Shown one piece after another: positions 26,595 to 37,960 of a DNA stretch of 37,960 bases. Source of the stretch: Sphingomonadales bacterium (GTDB lineage: Bacteria > Pseudomonadota > Alphaproteobacteria > Sphingomonadales > Sphingomonadaceae); contig JACXVD010000026.1 in assembly GCA_014763545.1 (NCBI GenBank), positions 1 to 37,960 of the forward strand, given 5' to 3'. Position 1 is the stretch's first letter; each line of letters starts with the position of its first letter. The notes under the pieces were generated by a model. That model worked only from the letters and a program-made list of their open reading frames with translations. It had not been told where the DNA came from and did not search any database. The translations under genes were made by a program, and so were the position numbers.

Positions 26595-28673
26595 TTACCA
26601 GACCTTCACACGCTGTTCCGGCGCCAGGTAGAGCTTGTCTCCCGGCTTGACGTCGAACGCCTTGTACCACGCATCCATGTTGCGCACGGTCAGCGCGCGA
26701 TACATGCCCGGGGCATGGCCATCGGTCGCGATCCGCTGCCGCATCGCGGCGTCGCGCATCTTGGTTGCCCAGGTCTGCGCATAGGCGATGAAGAACCGCT
26801 GGTCGCCGGTGAAACCGGCGATCACCGGTGCTTCCTTGCCGCCAAGCGATGCGCGATAGGCGTCGTATGCCGCCGCGAGCCCGGCAACGTCGGCGATGTT
26901 TTCGCCCAGCGTCAGCTTGCCGTTGACCGCAAGGTCGGGGAACGGTTTGTAACCGTCATACTGCGCCGCCAGCGCACCGCCTGCCTGTTCGAACTTCGCC
27001 TTGTCGGCGTCGGTCCACCAGTTGCGCATCGCTCCCGTGCTGTCGAAGGCGGCGCCGTTGTTGTCGAAGCTGTGGCTGATCTCGTGCCCGATCACCGCAC
27101 CGATCGCACCATAGTTGAACGCCGGATCGGCCTTGGGATCGAAGAACGGCGGCTGCAGGATCGCGGCAGGGAAATTGAGCGCGTTCTGCACCGGCAGGTT
27201 GACCGCGTTGACCAGCTGCGCATTCATCCACCATTCGCCGCGGTCGAGCGGCTTGCCCACCTTGGCCAGCTGGTGCGCATAATTGAACGCTTCGGCAGCC
27301 TGGCGATTGGCGTAGGGGTTGTCGCCGGTGACGGTGAGCGTGGCGTAATCGGTCCAATGATCAGGGTACCCCACGCCGACCTCGATATTCTCGACCTTGG
27401 CCATCGCCTCCTTCTTGGTCGATGGGGCCATCCAGTCGAGCGCCTCGATGCGCTGGGCGAAGGCGGTCTTGATGTTGCCGACCATCGCCTGGATTTCGGC
27501 CTTGGCCGAGGCAGGGAAGAACTTGTCGACGTAGAGCTTGCCCAGCGCATCGCCGAGGAAAGTATTTACCTCCGCCAACGCGCGTTTCTCCCGCGTGCGT
27601 GACTGTTCCGCCCCCGTCAACTGCTTGCCGTAGAAGCCGAAATGCAGGCTATCGAGCTGGCTGGGCAAGACGTCGGCATTGGCATTGATCCGGTGGAAGA
27701 TCAGCCAATCCTTCCACGCATCGAGCGGTTCCGACGCGACGAGTGCCGAAAGGCGGGTGATCGCTTCGGGATGATAGGCATCGAAGTGATCGAAGCCACC
27801 AAGCTGCGCAGCGCCCAGGAACTTGTCCCAATCCAGCCCCGGTGCCTTCGCGGCAAAGTCGGCACGGGTCCAGATGCCCGACGCCTTCGCCCAGTCATCG
27901 CTGTCCTCGCGGCTTTGGTGAGCCTGTGCGATCTTCATCTCGAGATCGTAGATCCGCTGTGCCCGCGCATCGGCATCGTCGATATTCGCCGCCTTGAGCA
28001 GTGCGGCGATATAGTCGCGATAGCCCTTGCGCAGCCCGGCCATCTTGGCATCGCTGGAGAGGTAATATTCGCGCTCCGGCATGCCGAGCCCGCCCTGAAG
28101 GACATAGGGCACAACCTCGCCGCCTTTCAGCGCCTGGGTCACGAAGATGCCGAACAGGTTCTCGGTCCAGAAATTGGTCGCATTGAGCGGATCGACATCG
28201 GCGCGGACATTGCCGCCGAGCACGGCCGCCAGCTGCCCCTTGTCGGCAATCGCCTGATATCGGGCGATGTCGGGCTGGATCGGCGCCATGCCAGCGGCAT
28301 CAATCGCCTTTGTGTCGAGATAGGCGCCGTAGACGTCCTTCACCCGCGCGGCATCGCTGCCGGCTTCCGGCGTGGACGCGTTGATCTGCGTGATCAGCGC
28401 GTCGAGGTTCTTCTCTGTCGTCTGGTCGGCGATGAAGAAGCCGCCCACACTCGATCGGTCGGCGGGGATTTCGGTCTTGGCCATCCAGCCGCCATCGGCG
28501 TAGCGGTAGAAATCGTCACCCGGCTTGGCCGAAGTATCCATCCAGCCTGTCTGGATCCCGAGTTCGATACCCTGAGCCGCCTTCACATCGCCCTGTGGCG
28601 CCTTGCAGGCGACCGGGCCGAAAGCGAGCGTGGCGGTGGACAGCAGCAGGGCGGCGATGATGCGGGTTTTCAT
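26595..28673 (-). CDS. M13-family zinc metallopeptidase
   Basis: Neprilysin/endothelin-converting-enzyme-like peptidase that cleaves oligopeptides outside the cytoplasm. The 692-residue product has the zinc site HEISHSFD (His530, Glu531, His534) and GENIADVAG with the third ligand Glu591, plus NAVNLPVQNALNFPAAIL and the C-terminal DKLYLAPEQRVKVW typical of the family. From ATG 28673, preceded by GGGAGGA, the N-terminus is a signal (MKTRIIAALLLSTATLAF) followed by PVACKAP, possibly a lipobox. Upstream open frame to 28889 is AT-rich leader and is rejected. Divergent from the haem peroxidase. Confidence 0.93.
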   Translation of the reverse strand: MKTRIIAALLLSTATLAFGPVACKAPQGDVKAAQGIELGIQTGWMDTSAKPGDDFYRYADGGWMAKTEIPADRSSVGGFFIADQTTEKNLDALITQINASTPEAGSDAARVKDVYGAYLDTKAIDAAGMAPIQPDIARYQAIADKGQLAAVLGGNVRADVDPLNATNFWTENLFGIFVTQALKGGEVVPYVLQGGLGMPEREYYLSSDAKMAGLRKGYRDYIAALLKAANIDDADARAQRIYDLEMKIAQAHQSREDSDDWAKASGIWTRADFAAKAPGLDWDKFLGAAQLGGFDHFDAYHPEAITRLSALVASEPLDAWKDWLIFHRINANADVLPSQLDSLHFGFYGKQLTGAEQSRTREKRALAEVNTFLGDALGKLYVDKFFPASAKAEIQAMVGNIKTAFAQRIEALDWMAPSTKKEAMAKVENIEVGVGYPDHWTDYATLTVTGDNPYANRQAAEAFNYAHQLAKVGKPLDRGEWWMNAQLVNAVNLPVQNALNFPAAILQPPFFDPKADPAFNYGAIGAVIGHEISHSFDNNGAAFDSTGAMRNWWTDADKAKFEQAGGALAAQYDGYKPFPDLAVNGKLTLGENIADVAGLAAAYDAYRASLGGKEAPVIAGFTGDQRFFIAYAQTWATKMRDAAMRQRIATDGHAPGMYRALTVRNMDAWYKAFDVKPGDKLYLAPEQRVKVW

Positions 28674-29024
28674 GGGCAATCCTCCCGGCCACGCGGCGTG
28701 GTGCCGCGCGATTGGTTGCGAAAGAAATCTTCTAGGCTTGCCCTGGGGGCACGGCAACACGCGCTCGTCGGCCAACGCCCGCCACTCATCGAATTTGTCG
28801 GTATCTCCGGTTGAATTTTCTAGGGAATTGAAAATCGATGGAAAACATACGTGTAAGATAATCGAGCAATAAACTAACATGTATAACATTATGCGTTTGA
28901 TATAAATAGTTTGATCAGAATGAATATGAATATATCTCTAAGATGATTTTCGAGTCGCCCATAAAAGCCATTTTGTATTCTGCAAGGCTCCGGGCGACAC
29001 TCGCGATGGGGCGGGGAGAAATTC
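28674..29024. other. 351-base divergent intergenic region with AT-rich core
   Basis: No gene is supported here. The outer parts are GC-rich, but about 28800-28980 is roughly two-thirds A+T, far from the rest of the window, with strings such as TTGATATAAATAG and TGAATATGAATATATC. TTGATA and TTGATC could be -35 boxes, but no single pair stands out. It must contain the promoters of both the M13 peptidase and the haem peroxidase. The peroxidase ribosome site GGGGAG lies just before 29025. Confidence 0.6.
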
Positions 29025-30545
29025 ATGTTCGAGAAGGTCAGTCATATTCTCGGGCTCGTCACCGAAGACGAGATCCTGTTTTCAACTCCATTCGATTACA
29101 TGTTCCCGGCAGCGGCACGTTCCCGCGCATGCCTCCTGCCGCAATCCGAAGCGACCGTGGCCGGTCTGCGCGCACTGGCCGATCAGATGGCCGACCCCGG
29201 CGGGATCGGCGACCCCCATGCCGACCTCGATTCCGCCATACCGGCGATCTACACGTATTTCGGGCAATTCATCGACCACGATATTACGGCGCGTACCGAC
29301 CGCGATGGCAGCCTCAGCCAGATCGGGCGCAATGAACTGCCCTTCCCGATCGAGCCGGATGAGGTGGTCGCAAAGCTTGCCAACGGTCGACGACCGCAGC
29401 TCGATCTCGATTCCGTCTTTGGCGAAGGCCCGGCACTGGCACCCGGTGCCACAAGCCAGTCCTCGGTCCTGTACGACAGCGGCTTCTCCCTGAAGCGCTT
29501 CGTCGATGCGCCCGCCAGCCGCCGCGACCTCGCTCGCGCTGCCGGGCGTACCGCGATCATTCCCGATGCGCGCAACGACGAAAATCTGGTTGTCAGCCAG
29601 ATCCAGTTCGCCTTTGTCGAATTCTACAACAAGGTGCTGGCGGCGCAGGGCGGCGATCCGCGCGGCGCGCATGTGCGGGCGCGCCAGCTGGTGCGCTGGG
29701 CCTATCAATTCGTCGTGGTCGAAGACTACCTCAAACGGGTGTGCGACCCCTATGTCGTGGCGGATACGCTGGCCAATGGGCCGCGCTACCTGGGGCCGAC
29801 CGCAGGCCGTGCTTCGGCCTTCATGCCGCTGGAATTTTCCACCTCGGCCTTCCGCTTCGGCCATTCGATGATCCGGCCGTTTTACAAGCTCAATGCCACT
29901 GCGGCAGAGATCGAGGTGATGAAGTTGCTCGGCCCTGCAGGCCAGCTCGACCCGACGACCAACGATCCCGTCTACTTCGCCGCAGACGGCCATCTGAAGG
30001 CCGAATTCGTGATCGATTGGAAACGCTTCGTCGATCCTGGGCCCAATGTGCAGCACGCGCGCAAGATCGACACCAGGATCGCACGGGGGCTATTCTCGCT
30101 GCCCCTCGGCGATCGGTCAAACGACCTCGTGCTGCGCCATCTGGCGCGCTCGAACCTGATCCGCGCCTTCAACCTGTCGGTCCCGACCGGCCAGGCGGTG
30201 GCCGATGCTTTCGCCGTAACGCCGCTGACGCCGGGGGAGATTACCACCGGTGAGGAAACGGCAATCGCGGATGTGTTGACCGCCAATTATTTCGATCACC
30301 GCACCCCGCTGTGGTATTACCTGCTGCGCGAGGCCGCAGTGCAGCAGAACGGCGAGCACCTGGGTGAACTGGGAAGCCGCATCGTTTGCGAAACCATCCT
30401 GTTCTTCATCAAGTCCGATCCCAATTCCTATCTCAACAACCGCAGCGACCCTGCGGTGAAAGCAAACGGGATCGACGTCGACCCGGGGGCCGGCGGCACG
30501 ATCAAGAACCTGCGCAACATCCTGTCTTTTGCCGGAGTCGTATGA
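29025..30545 (+). CDS. Animal-type haem peroxidase (peroxidase-cyclooxygenase superfamily)
   Basis: A 506-residue bacterial member of the animal haem peroxidase family, which oxidises halides or organic substrates with peroxide. The haem pocket is present: the distal FGQFIDHD with Gln81 and His85, the catalytic Arg183 and Glu186 in ARNDENLV, matching R-x-x-E of myeloperoxidase, and the proximal RFGHSMIRP with His280. RGLFSLPLGDRSNDLVLRHL is another family landmark. No Sec signal is visible at the N-terminus, so it is cytoplasmic or leaves by another route. Codon use looks like its neighbours although the leader does not. It converges with eno, 21 bases away. Natural substrate unknown. Confidence 0.9.
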   Translation: MFEKVSHILGLVTEDEILFSTPFDYMFPAAARSRACLLPQSEATVAGLRALADQMADPGGIGDPHADLDSAIPAIYTYFGQFIDHDITARTDRDGSLSQIGRNELPFPIEPDEVVAKLANGRRPQLDLDSVFGEGPALAPGATSQSSVLYDSGFSLKRFVDAPASRRDLARAAGRTAIIPDARNDENLVVSQIQFAFVEFYNKVLAAQGGDPRGAHVRARQLVRWAYQFVVVEDYLKRVCDPYVVADTLANGPRYLGPTAGRASAFMPLEFSTSAFRFGHSMIRPFYKLNATAAEIEVMKLLGPAGQLDPTTNDPVYFAADGHLKAEFVIDWKRFVDPGPNVQHARKIDTRIARGLFSLPLGDRSNDLVLRHLARSNLIRAFNLSVPTGQAVADAFAVTPLTPGEITTGEETAIADVLTANYFDHRTPLWYYLLREAAVQQNGEHLGELGSRIVCETILFFIKSDPNSYLNNRSDPAVKANGIDVDPGAGGTIKNLRNILSFAGVV

Positions 30546-30566
30546 CGCCGACAGCGACGGTCGCGA

Positions 30567-31944
<1,378 letters not shown>

Positions 31945-32030
31945 GTTGCGTTGCCCGGTAAAGTGCGTTGTAAAATGCGATTTCACCCGGCGGGCAGCCC
32001 CCCTGCCCCCTAGCCCAAGGGAATGTGACC

Positions 32031-32561
32031 ATGGCCGAACCCAAAACTGCGAAAAAGACCCCCAAGGCAGCCAAACCCGCCAGCGGCAGCGCCGAGGCGA
32101 AGGACCGCTTCAACGCGGCGATCGAAGAGGCGAAGGCCGGTGCGGCGGCGCTGAAGGCTGAAGCCACTGAAAAGGCCGGCGCTTATCGCGCGCAGGCCAA
32201 GGACCGCTCGGGCGAGCTGATCGACGAGGCCAAGGCCTATGGCGAACAGGCCAAGGTCAAGGCAGGCGAACTCGCCACCGAAGGCAAGGCCAAGGCGAGC
32301 GAGGCGATCGGATCGCTCGGCAAGATGGTGGCCGATAACGCCGGCACCATCGACGAGAAATTCGGCGCCAAATATGGCGACTATGCCCGCAGCGCTTCGA
32401 AGGGCCTGAACGATGCCGCAGCCAAGCTCGACGCCAAGACGGTCGATGAGCTGGGCGAAGACGCGCGCGAAATGGTGCGCAAGAGCCCCGGCCTTGCGGT
32501 CGGGATCGCAGCAGTCGCAGGCTTCATGCTCGCGCGGCTGTTCGGCGGTCGCCGCGGCTGA
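32031..32561 (+). CDS. YqjD/ElaB-like C-tail-anchored protein
   Basis: A 176-residue, Ala/Lys/Glu-rich protein that is almost all amphipathic helix and has no cysteine. Repeated AKAxAxExA-type patterns resemble LEA-like or apolipoprotein-like helices. The C-terminus, VRKSPGLAVGIAAVAGFMLA followed by RLFGGRRG, is a single tail-anchor helix like that of E. coli YqjD/ElaB (DUF883), which tether ribosomes to the membrane in stationary phase. That function is not shown here. AAGGGAA lies seven bases before ATG 32031; a GTG two codons earlier is possible. It opens a cluster of four. Confidence 0.75.
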   Translation: MAEPKTAKKTPKAAKPASGSAEAKDRFNAAIEEAKAGAAALKAEATEKAGAYRAQAKDRSGELIDEAKAYGEQAKVKAGELATEGKAKASEAIGSLGKMVADNAGTIDEKFGAKYGDYARSASKGLNDAAAKLDAKTVDELGEDAREMVRKSPGLAVGIAAVAGFMLARLFGGRRG

Positions 32562-32598
32562 TCTGCAACCCGGGTGCGAGAGGGGATAGCGCCGGATA

Positions 32599-33009
32599 AT
32601 GATACAAGGCGAACAGCAAGCACAGACGAACGGAACCGGCGCTGATGGCTCCGGAAGCGATGGCGAGACGGTCGAGCGGACGATGTCCGACGAGATCGTC
32701 TCGCTGATCGAAGACGGCCAGAATTATTTCGAAGCCGAACTGGCGTACCAGAAGACCCGCGCCTCCTTCGTGGCGGATCGGGCGAAGGTGGGCCTGGTGC
32801 TGGTGTTCGGCGCACTGGCTTTCCTCCACCTGGCGCTGATTGCGCTGGTGGTCGGGCTGGTTTTCGCACTGGCTCCGTTGCTTGGCGTATGGGGCGCGCT
32901 GGCGATCGTCGTCGGCCTGCTTCTCGTCGGCGTTGTGACGATGGCGGTAATGGCGAAAAACCGCTTCGGTGCGATCGCAGCCGCCTTTGCCGGCGAGGAT
33001 GAGCAATGA
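32599..33009 (+). CDS. Phage-holin-superfamily membrane protein (YqjE-like)
   Basis: A 136-residue inner-membrane protein resembling YqjE and Phage_holin_3_6 domains; despite the family name, such chromosomal copies are not lysis genes. A hydrophilic, Gly/Asp/Glu-rich N-terminus leads to the amphipathic ERTMSDEIVSLIEDGQNYFEAELAYQKTR and then two membrane helices (VGLVLVFGALAFLHLALIAL and GVWGALAIVVGLLLVGVVTM). It overlaps the next gene by four bases (ATGA). The YqjD-YqjE-YqjK order of E. coli is repeated here. Confidence 0.78.
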   Translation: MIQGEQQAQTNGTGADGSGSDGETVERTMSDEIVSLIEDGQNYFEAELAYQKTRASFVADRAKVGLVLVFGALAFLHLALIALVVGLVFALAPLLGVWGALAIVVGLLLVGVVTMAVMAKNRFGAIAAAFAGEDEQ

Positions 33010-33341
33010 GCGGGATCGAGCAGCGCCTGCGCGAAGACAAGGCTGTGCGCGATGCGGCGCGGGCAGTCGTCGAGGCCGATGTCGCGTACTTGAAGTCGAT
33101 CTTCGCCCCGGCTCAGCTGGCGGCGCGGGCAGGTGACGAGGCAGCCCAATTGTTCGAACGGGCGAGCGAAGCGGCGGACGACAACAAGGGTGTGCTCGCC
33201 GCGCTCTTGGCGGCAGTACTCATCTGGTTTGCCCGCAACCCGATCATGGCGCTGTTCGACGATGACAGGGGCAGCGAAGAAGACGAATATAGTGAGGAAC
33301 CGGAAGGGGGCTTCGCCGGTTCCGCAGATGACGAAGTTTAA
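33006..33341 (+). CDS. Small acidic membrane protein (third gene of the yqj-like cluster)
   Basis: A 111-residue protein with a helical N-terminal half (LREDKAVRDAARAVVEADVA), one hydrophobic segment (GVLAALLAAVLIWFARNPI) and a strongly acidic, disordered tail (DDDRGSEEDEYSEEPEGG). Its ATG overlaps the stop of the holin-like gene. The position suggests a YqjK-like role, but the sequence similarity is too weak to name it. Confidence 0.75.
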   Translation: MSGIEQRLREDKAVRDAARAVVEADVAYLKSIFAPAQLAARAGDEAAQLFERASEAADDNKGVLAALLAAVLIWFARNPIMALFDDDRGSEEDEYSEEPEGGFAGSADDEV

Positions 33342-33353
33342 CGGAGACGAGCG

Positions 33354-33857
33354 ATGGACGACGAAGCCACCAAGGAAGCAAAACGCCAGGACCTGATTGC
33401 CAAGATCAACGCGGCAGAAGCGCGGGTGGAAGCGCGCTCGGTCGGCGAAACGCTCGCCAAGGCCCGTGACGAAGGGACTGCCTTTGTGAAGCGTCATCCG
33501 ATTGCTGCCGTCGCCGGTGCCATCGGAATCGGTCTCGCGATTGGTGCCATGTTCCCCGGTGGCCGTCGGCTCGGCAAGAAAGCGGGTGTGAAGAGCGCGG
33601 CACTGGCCGGCCTGGCAACCGAATTCGGCCTCGCCTTCGCCAAGGAAGCCTATGACAAGGCGGGCGATGCCGCCCATGCCGGTCAGGATCGCCTGGAAGA
33701 ATTCAGCGGGATGGTCTCGTCCGGGACCCGCAAGCTGCGCAAGGAAGCCAGCTCCGCGGTGGAAACCGCCACCGACACGGCGAAGAGCTTTTCCCGCCGC
33801 GCCGGGCGCGAAATGGGGCGTGCCATGCGCGACCTGCGGGACCGCACGACACACTAA
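33354..33857 (+). CDS. DUF883-like protein (fourth gene of the yqj-like cluster)
   Basis: A 167-residue protein. An N-terminal helix rich in Lys, Glu and Ala leads to FVKRHPIAAVAGAIGIGLAI, the basic-plus-hydrophobic anchor typical of DUF883 proteins, followed by GGRRLGKKAG. After that come LATEFGLAFAKEAYDKAGDA and a long Ala/Lys/Arg-rich helix ending in RDRTTH. Unlike the first gene of the cluster, the membrane segment is central. It starts 12 bases after the preceding gene. Function unknown; envelope or stress-related by analogy. Confidence 0.75.
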   Translation: MDDEATKEAKRQDLIAKINAAEARVEARSVGETLAKARDEGTAFVKRHPIAAVAGAIGIGLAIGAMFPGGRRLGKKAGVKSAALAGLATEFGLAFAKEAYDKAGDAAHAGQDRLEEFSGMVSSGTRKLRKEASSAVETATDTAKSFSRRAGREMGRAMRDLRDRTTH

Positions 33858-33881
33858 GCGCCAAAACGGCGCAGTTGCGCC
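33858..33881 (+). other. Two mutually exclusive hairpins after the yqj-like cluster
   Basis: GCGCC-AAAAC-GGCGC (33858-33872) and GGCGC-AGTT-GCGCC (33868-33881 with flanking pair) share the central GGCGC, so only one can form at a time. They begin directly after the TAA of the preceding gene and precede the promoter at 33891. They could be a weak terminator pair; no T-run follows. Confidence 0.3.
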
Positions 33882-33890
33882 AGCTTGGGC

Positions 33891-33918
33891 TTGTCACACA
33901 GCGCAAAATCACTAAGGG
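33891..33918 (+). promoter_or_regulatory. Predicted promoter of the DUF4170 gene
   Basis: TTGTCA (33891-33896) and CTAAGG (33912-33917, spacer 15; TAAGGG with spacer 16), the same arrangement as at pth. It lies about 37 bases before ATG 33955. Confidence 0.5.
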
Positions 33919-33954
33919 CGCGGGGCAACTCCTCCCCCAGCCCAAGGTGAGCCC

Positions 33955-34185
33955 ATGCCCGAACAGAAGCAGCTCCTGCACCTCGTTATGGGCGGCCGCG
34001 TGAAAGATCCGCGTTCGCTCGAATTCGAAGATCTGAAGAAAATCGATTTCGTCGGCGTTTTCCCCGACTACGCCTCTGCCGTCGACGCGTGGCGCGCGGC
34101 TGCACAGCGCACGGTGGACGATGCCGAGATGAAATATGTGATCGTGCACTTGCACAAGCTGCTCGAACCCGATCACGAGCATTGA
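33955..34185 (+). CDS. DUF4170 family protein
   Basis: A 76-residue cytosolic protein matching the small alphaproteobacterial DUF4170 family: LHLVMGGRVKDPRSLEFEDL, VGVFPDYASAVDAWRAAAQR and MKYVIVHLHKLLEPD. The pattern suggests a compact alpha/beta fold. Function unknown; in alphaproteobacteria the family is widespread and often a single-gene unit. It has its own promoter and the terminator at 34207-34244. Confidence 0.85.
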   Translation: MPEQKQLLHLVMGGRVKDPRSLEFEDLKKIDFVGVFPDYASAVDAWRAAAQRTVDDAEMKYVIVHLHKLLEPDHEH

Positions 34186-34206
34186 TCGCGCCAGGCAGGC
34201 GATACG

Positions 34207-34244
34207 AAAAAGCGGCCCGCGCCGGATGGCGGGGCCGCTTTTTT
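34207..34244. terminator. Bidirectional rho-independent terminator
   Basis: AAAAAGCGGCCC pairs with GGGCCGCTTTTT as a perfect 12-base stem, with the A-run on the left and T-run on the right, so it works for both the DUF4170 gene (+) and greA (-). Confidence 0.92.
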
Positions 34245-34269
34245 CATGCCCGGCGAGCGGGCAGACCGA

Positions 34270-34749
34270 TCAGATGAATTCGATCTTCTCGACCAGGTAG
34301 AACTTGTCGCCGCTGGGCACGGTCACTTCGATCTCGTCGCCAACCTGCTTGCTGATCAGCGCGCGGCCGAGCGGCGAATTGTAGGAAATCCGCCCCTTCT
34401 TCGCGTCTGCTTCGGTCTGGCCGACGATCTGGTAGCGCACCGGCTTGTCGTCTTCGTCCAGCAGGGTGACGGTCGCGCCGAACACGATCCGGTCGCCCGA
34501 CAGCGTGGTCGGATCGATGATCTGCGCCCGGCTCACCCGGTCCTCGATCTCGGCGATTTGCGCCTCGACCTGGCCCTGGCGTTCCTTGGCGGCATGATAT
34601 TCGGCATTTTCCGAAAGGTCGCCATGCGCGCGCGCTTCCTCGATCGCATCGACGATCTTGGGACGCTCCGCCCGCAGGGCCTTGAGGTCCGCCGTAAGCT
34701 GCTCATAGCCCTCGGCGAGCATCGGAACCTTTTCCATCGGGACCCCCAT
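34270..34749 (-). CDS. greA: Transcription elongation factor GreA
   Basis: Binds the RNA polymerase secondary channel and stimulates cleavage of backtracked transcripts. The 159-residue product has the N-terminal coiled coil with the acidic tip ([20 protein letters not shown], the GreA/GreB signature) and the C-terminal FKBP-like domain ([20 protein letters not shown]). ATG 34749 has AAGGA four bases upstream; ATG 34737 is the in-frame alternative. It lies downstream of carB on the same strand, about 100 bases away, an order common in alphaproteobacteria. Confidence 0.95.
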   Translation of the reverse strand: MGVPMEKVPMLAEGYEQLTADLKALRAERPKIVDAIEEARAHGDLSENAEYHAAKERQGQVEAQIAEIEDRVSRAQIIDPTTLSGDRIVFGATVTLLDEDDKPVRYQIVGQTEADAKKGRISYNSPLGRALISKQVGDEIEVTVPSGDKFYLVEKIEFI

Positions 34750-34849
34750 TCTATCCTTCTTGCGGCGCTCTCCGGGGTCAATTCGGGCCCGGCCGCTTCA
34801 ACGTGAAACGGCCACTGTACGGTCCGAATGTCGGGGAGAGACGCGGTTG

Positions 34850-37960
<3,111 letters not shown>

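Noticed and set aside
32599-33009. Holin-family gene as sign of a prophage
   Set aside because: No phage structural, lysis or integrase genes nearby, and YqjE-type chromosomal proteins match this family.

Overview
This window is a gene-dense, GC-rich stretch of chromosome with bacterial housekeeping content. The genes point to an alphaproteobacterium of the order Sphingomonadales, probably the Erythrobacteraceae: divergent mutL next to mreB-mreC-mreD-mrdA-rodA, carB followed by greA, two DUF1206/DUF2167-type envelope proteins, a DUF4170 protein, a MutL with the endonuclease motif typical of organisms without MutH, and short promoters whose -10 element reads GCTA(A/T)(A/G)G. The assignment is inferred from gene content and protein sequence, not from a marker gene search. 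No insertion sequence, integrase, CRISPR array or prophage was seen.

Layout from left to right. Positions 1-692 hold the front part of glyQ on the minus strand. Divergent from it lie three tandem TraB/GumN-family exported proteins (825-3782). Next come translation genes: rplY (L25) with its own promoter and terminator, pth, a small P-loop kinase-like protein and ychF (3916-6913). A DUF1206 membrane protein and an exported nucleotide pyrophosphatase/phosphodiesterase follow, converging on a DUF2167 protein. A His/Met-rich, probably metal-related pair (10180-11937) precedes a MaoC-like hydratase.

A minus-strand group, mutL, a lipoprotein and a cysteine-rich Sel1-repeat protein (16295 down to 12448), lies back to back with the rod-shape operon mreB, mreC, mreD, mrdA and rodA (16501-22297), whose last four genes overlap by 1-4 bases. 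After rodA come tRNA-Lys(CTT), a di-haem cytochrome c peroxidase, ribH overlapping an aldo/keto reductase, a small membrane protein, a frameshifted exported protein on the minus strand and an M13 metallopeptidase. A 351-base intergenic region with a strikingly AT-rich core separates that peptidase from an animal-type haem peroxidase.

The right end has enolase (minus), a four-gene cluster of small amphipathic or membrane-anchored proteins resembling E. coli yqjD-yqjE-yqjK (32031-33857), a DUF4170 protein, a bidirectional terminator, greA, and carB running off the right edge.

Most of the window is core biology: translation (glyQ, rplY, pth, ychF, tRNA-Lys), cell shape (mre/rod), mismatch repair, glycolysis, pyrimidine/arginine precursor synthesis and riboflavin synthesis. 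The less ordinary parts are the TraB triplet, the MDH-repeat outer-membrane protein with its His-rich partner, the haem peroxidase behind an AT-rich leader, the homopolymer frameshift near 26450, and the yqjDEK-like cluster. I did not find a clear new defence or mobile system.
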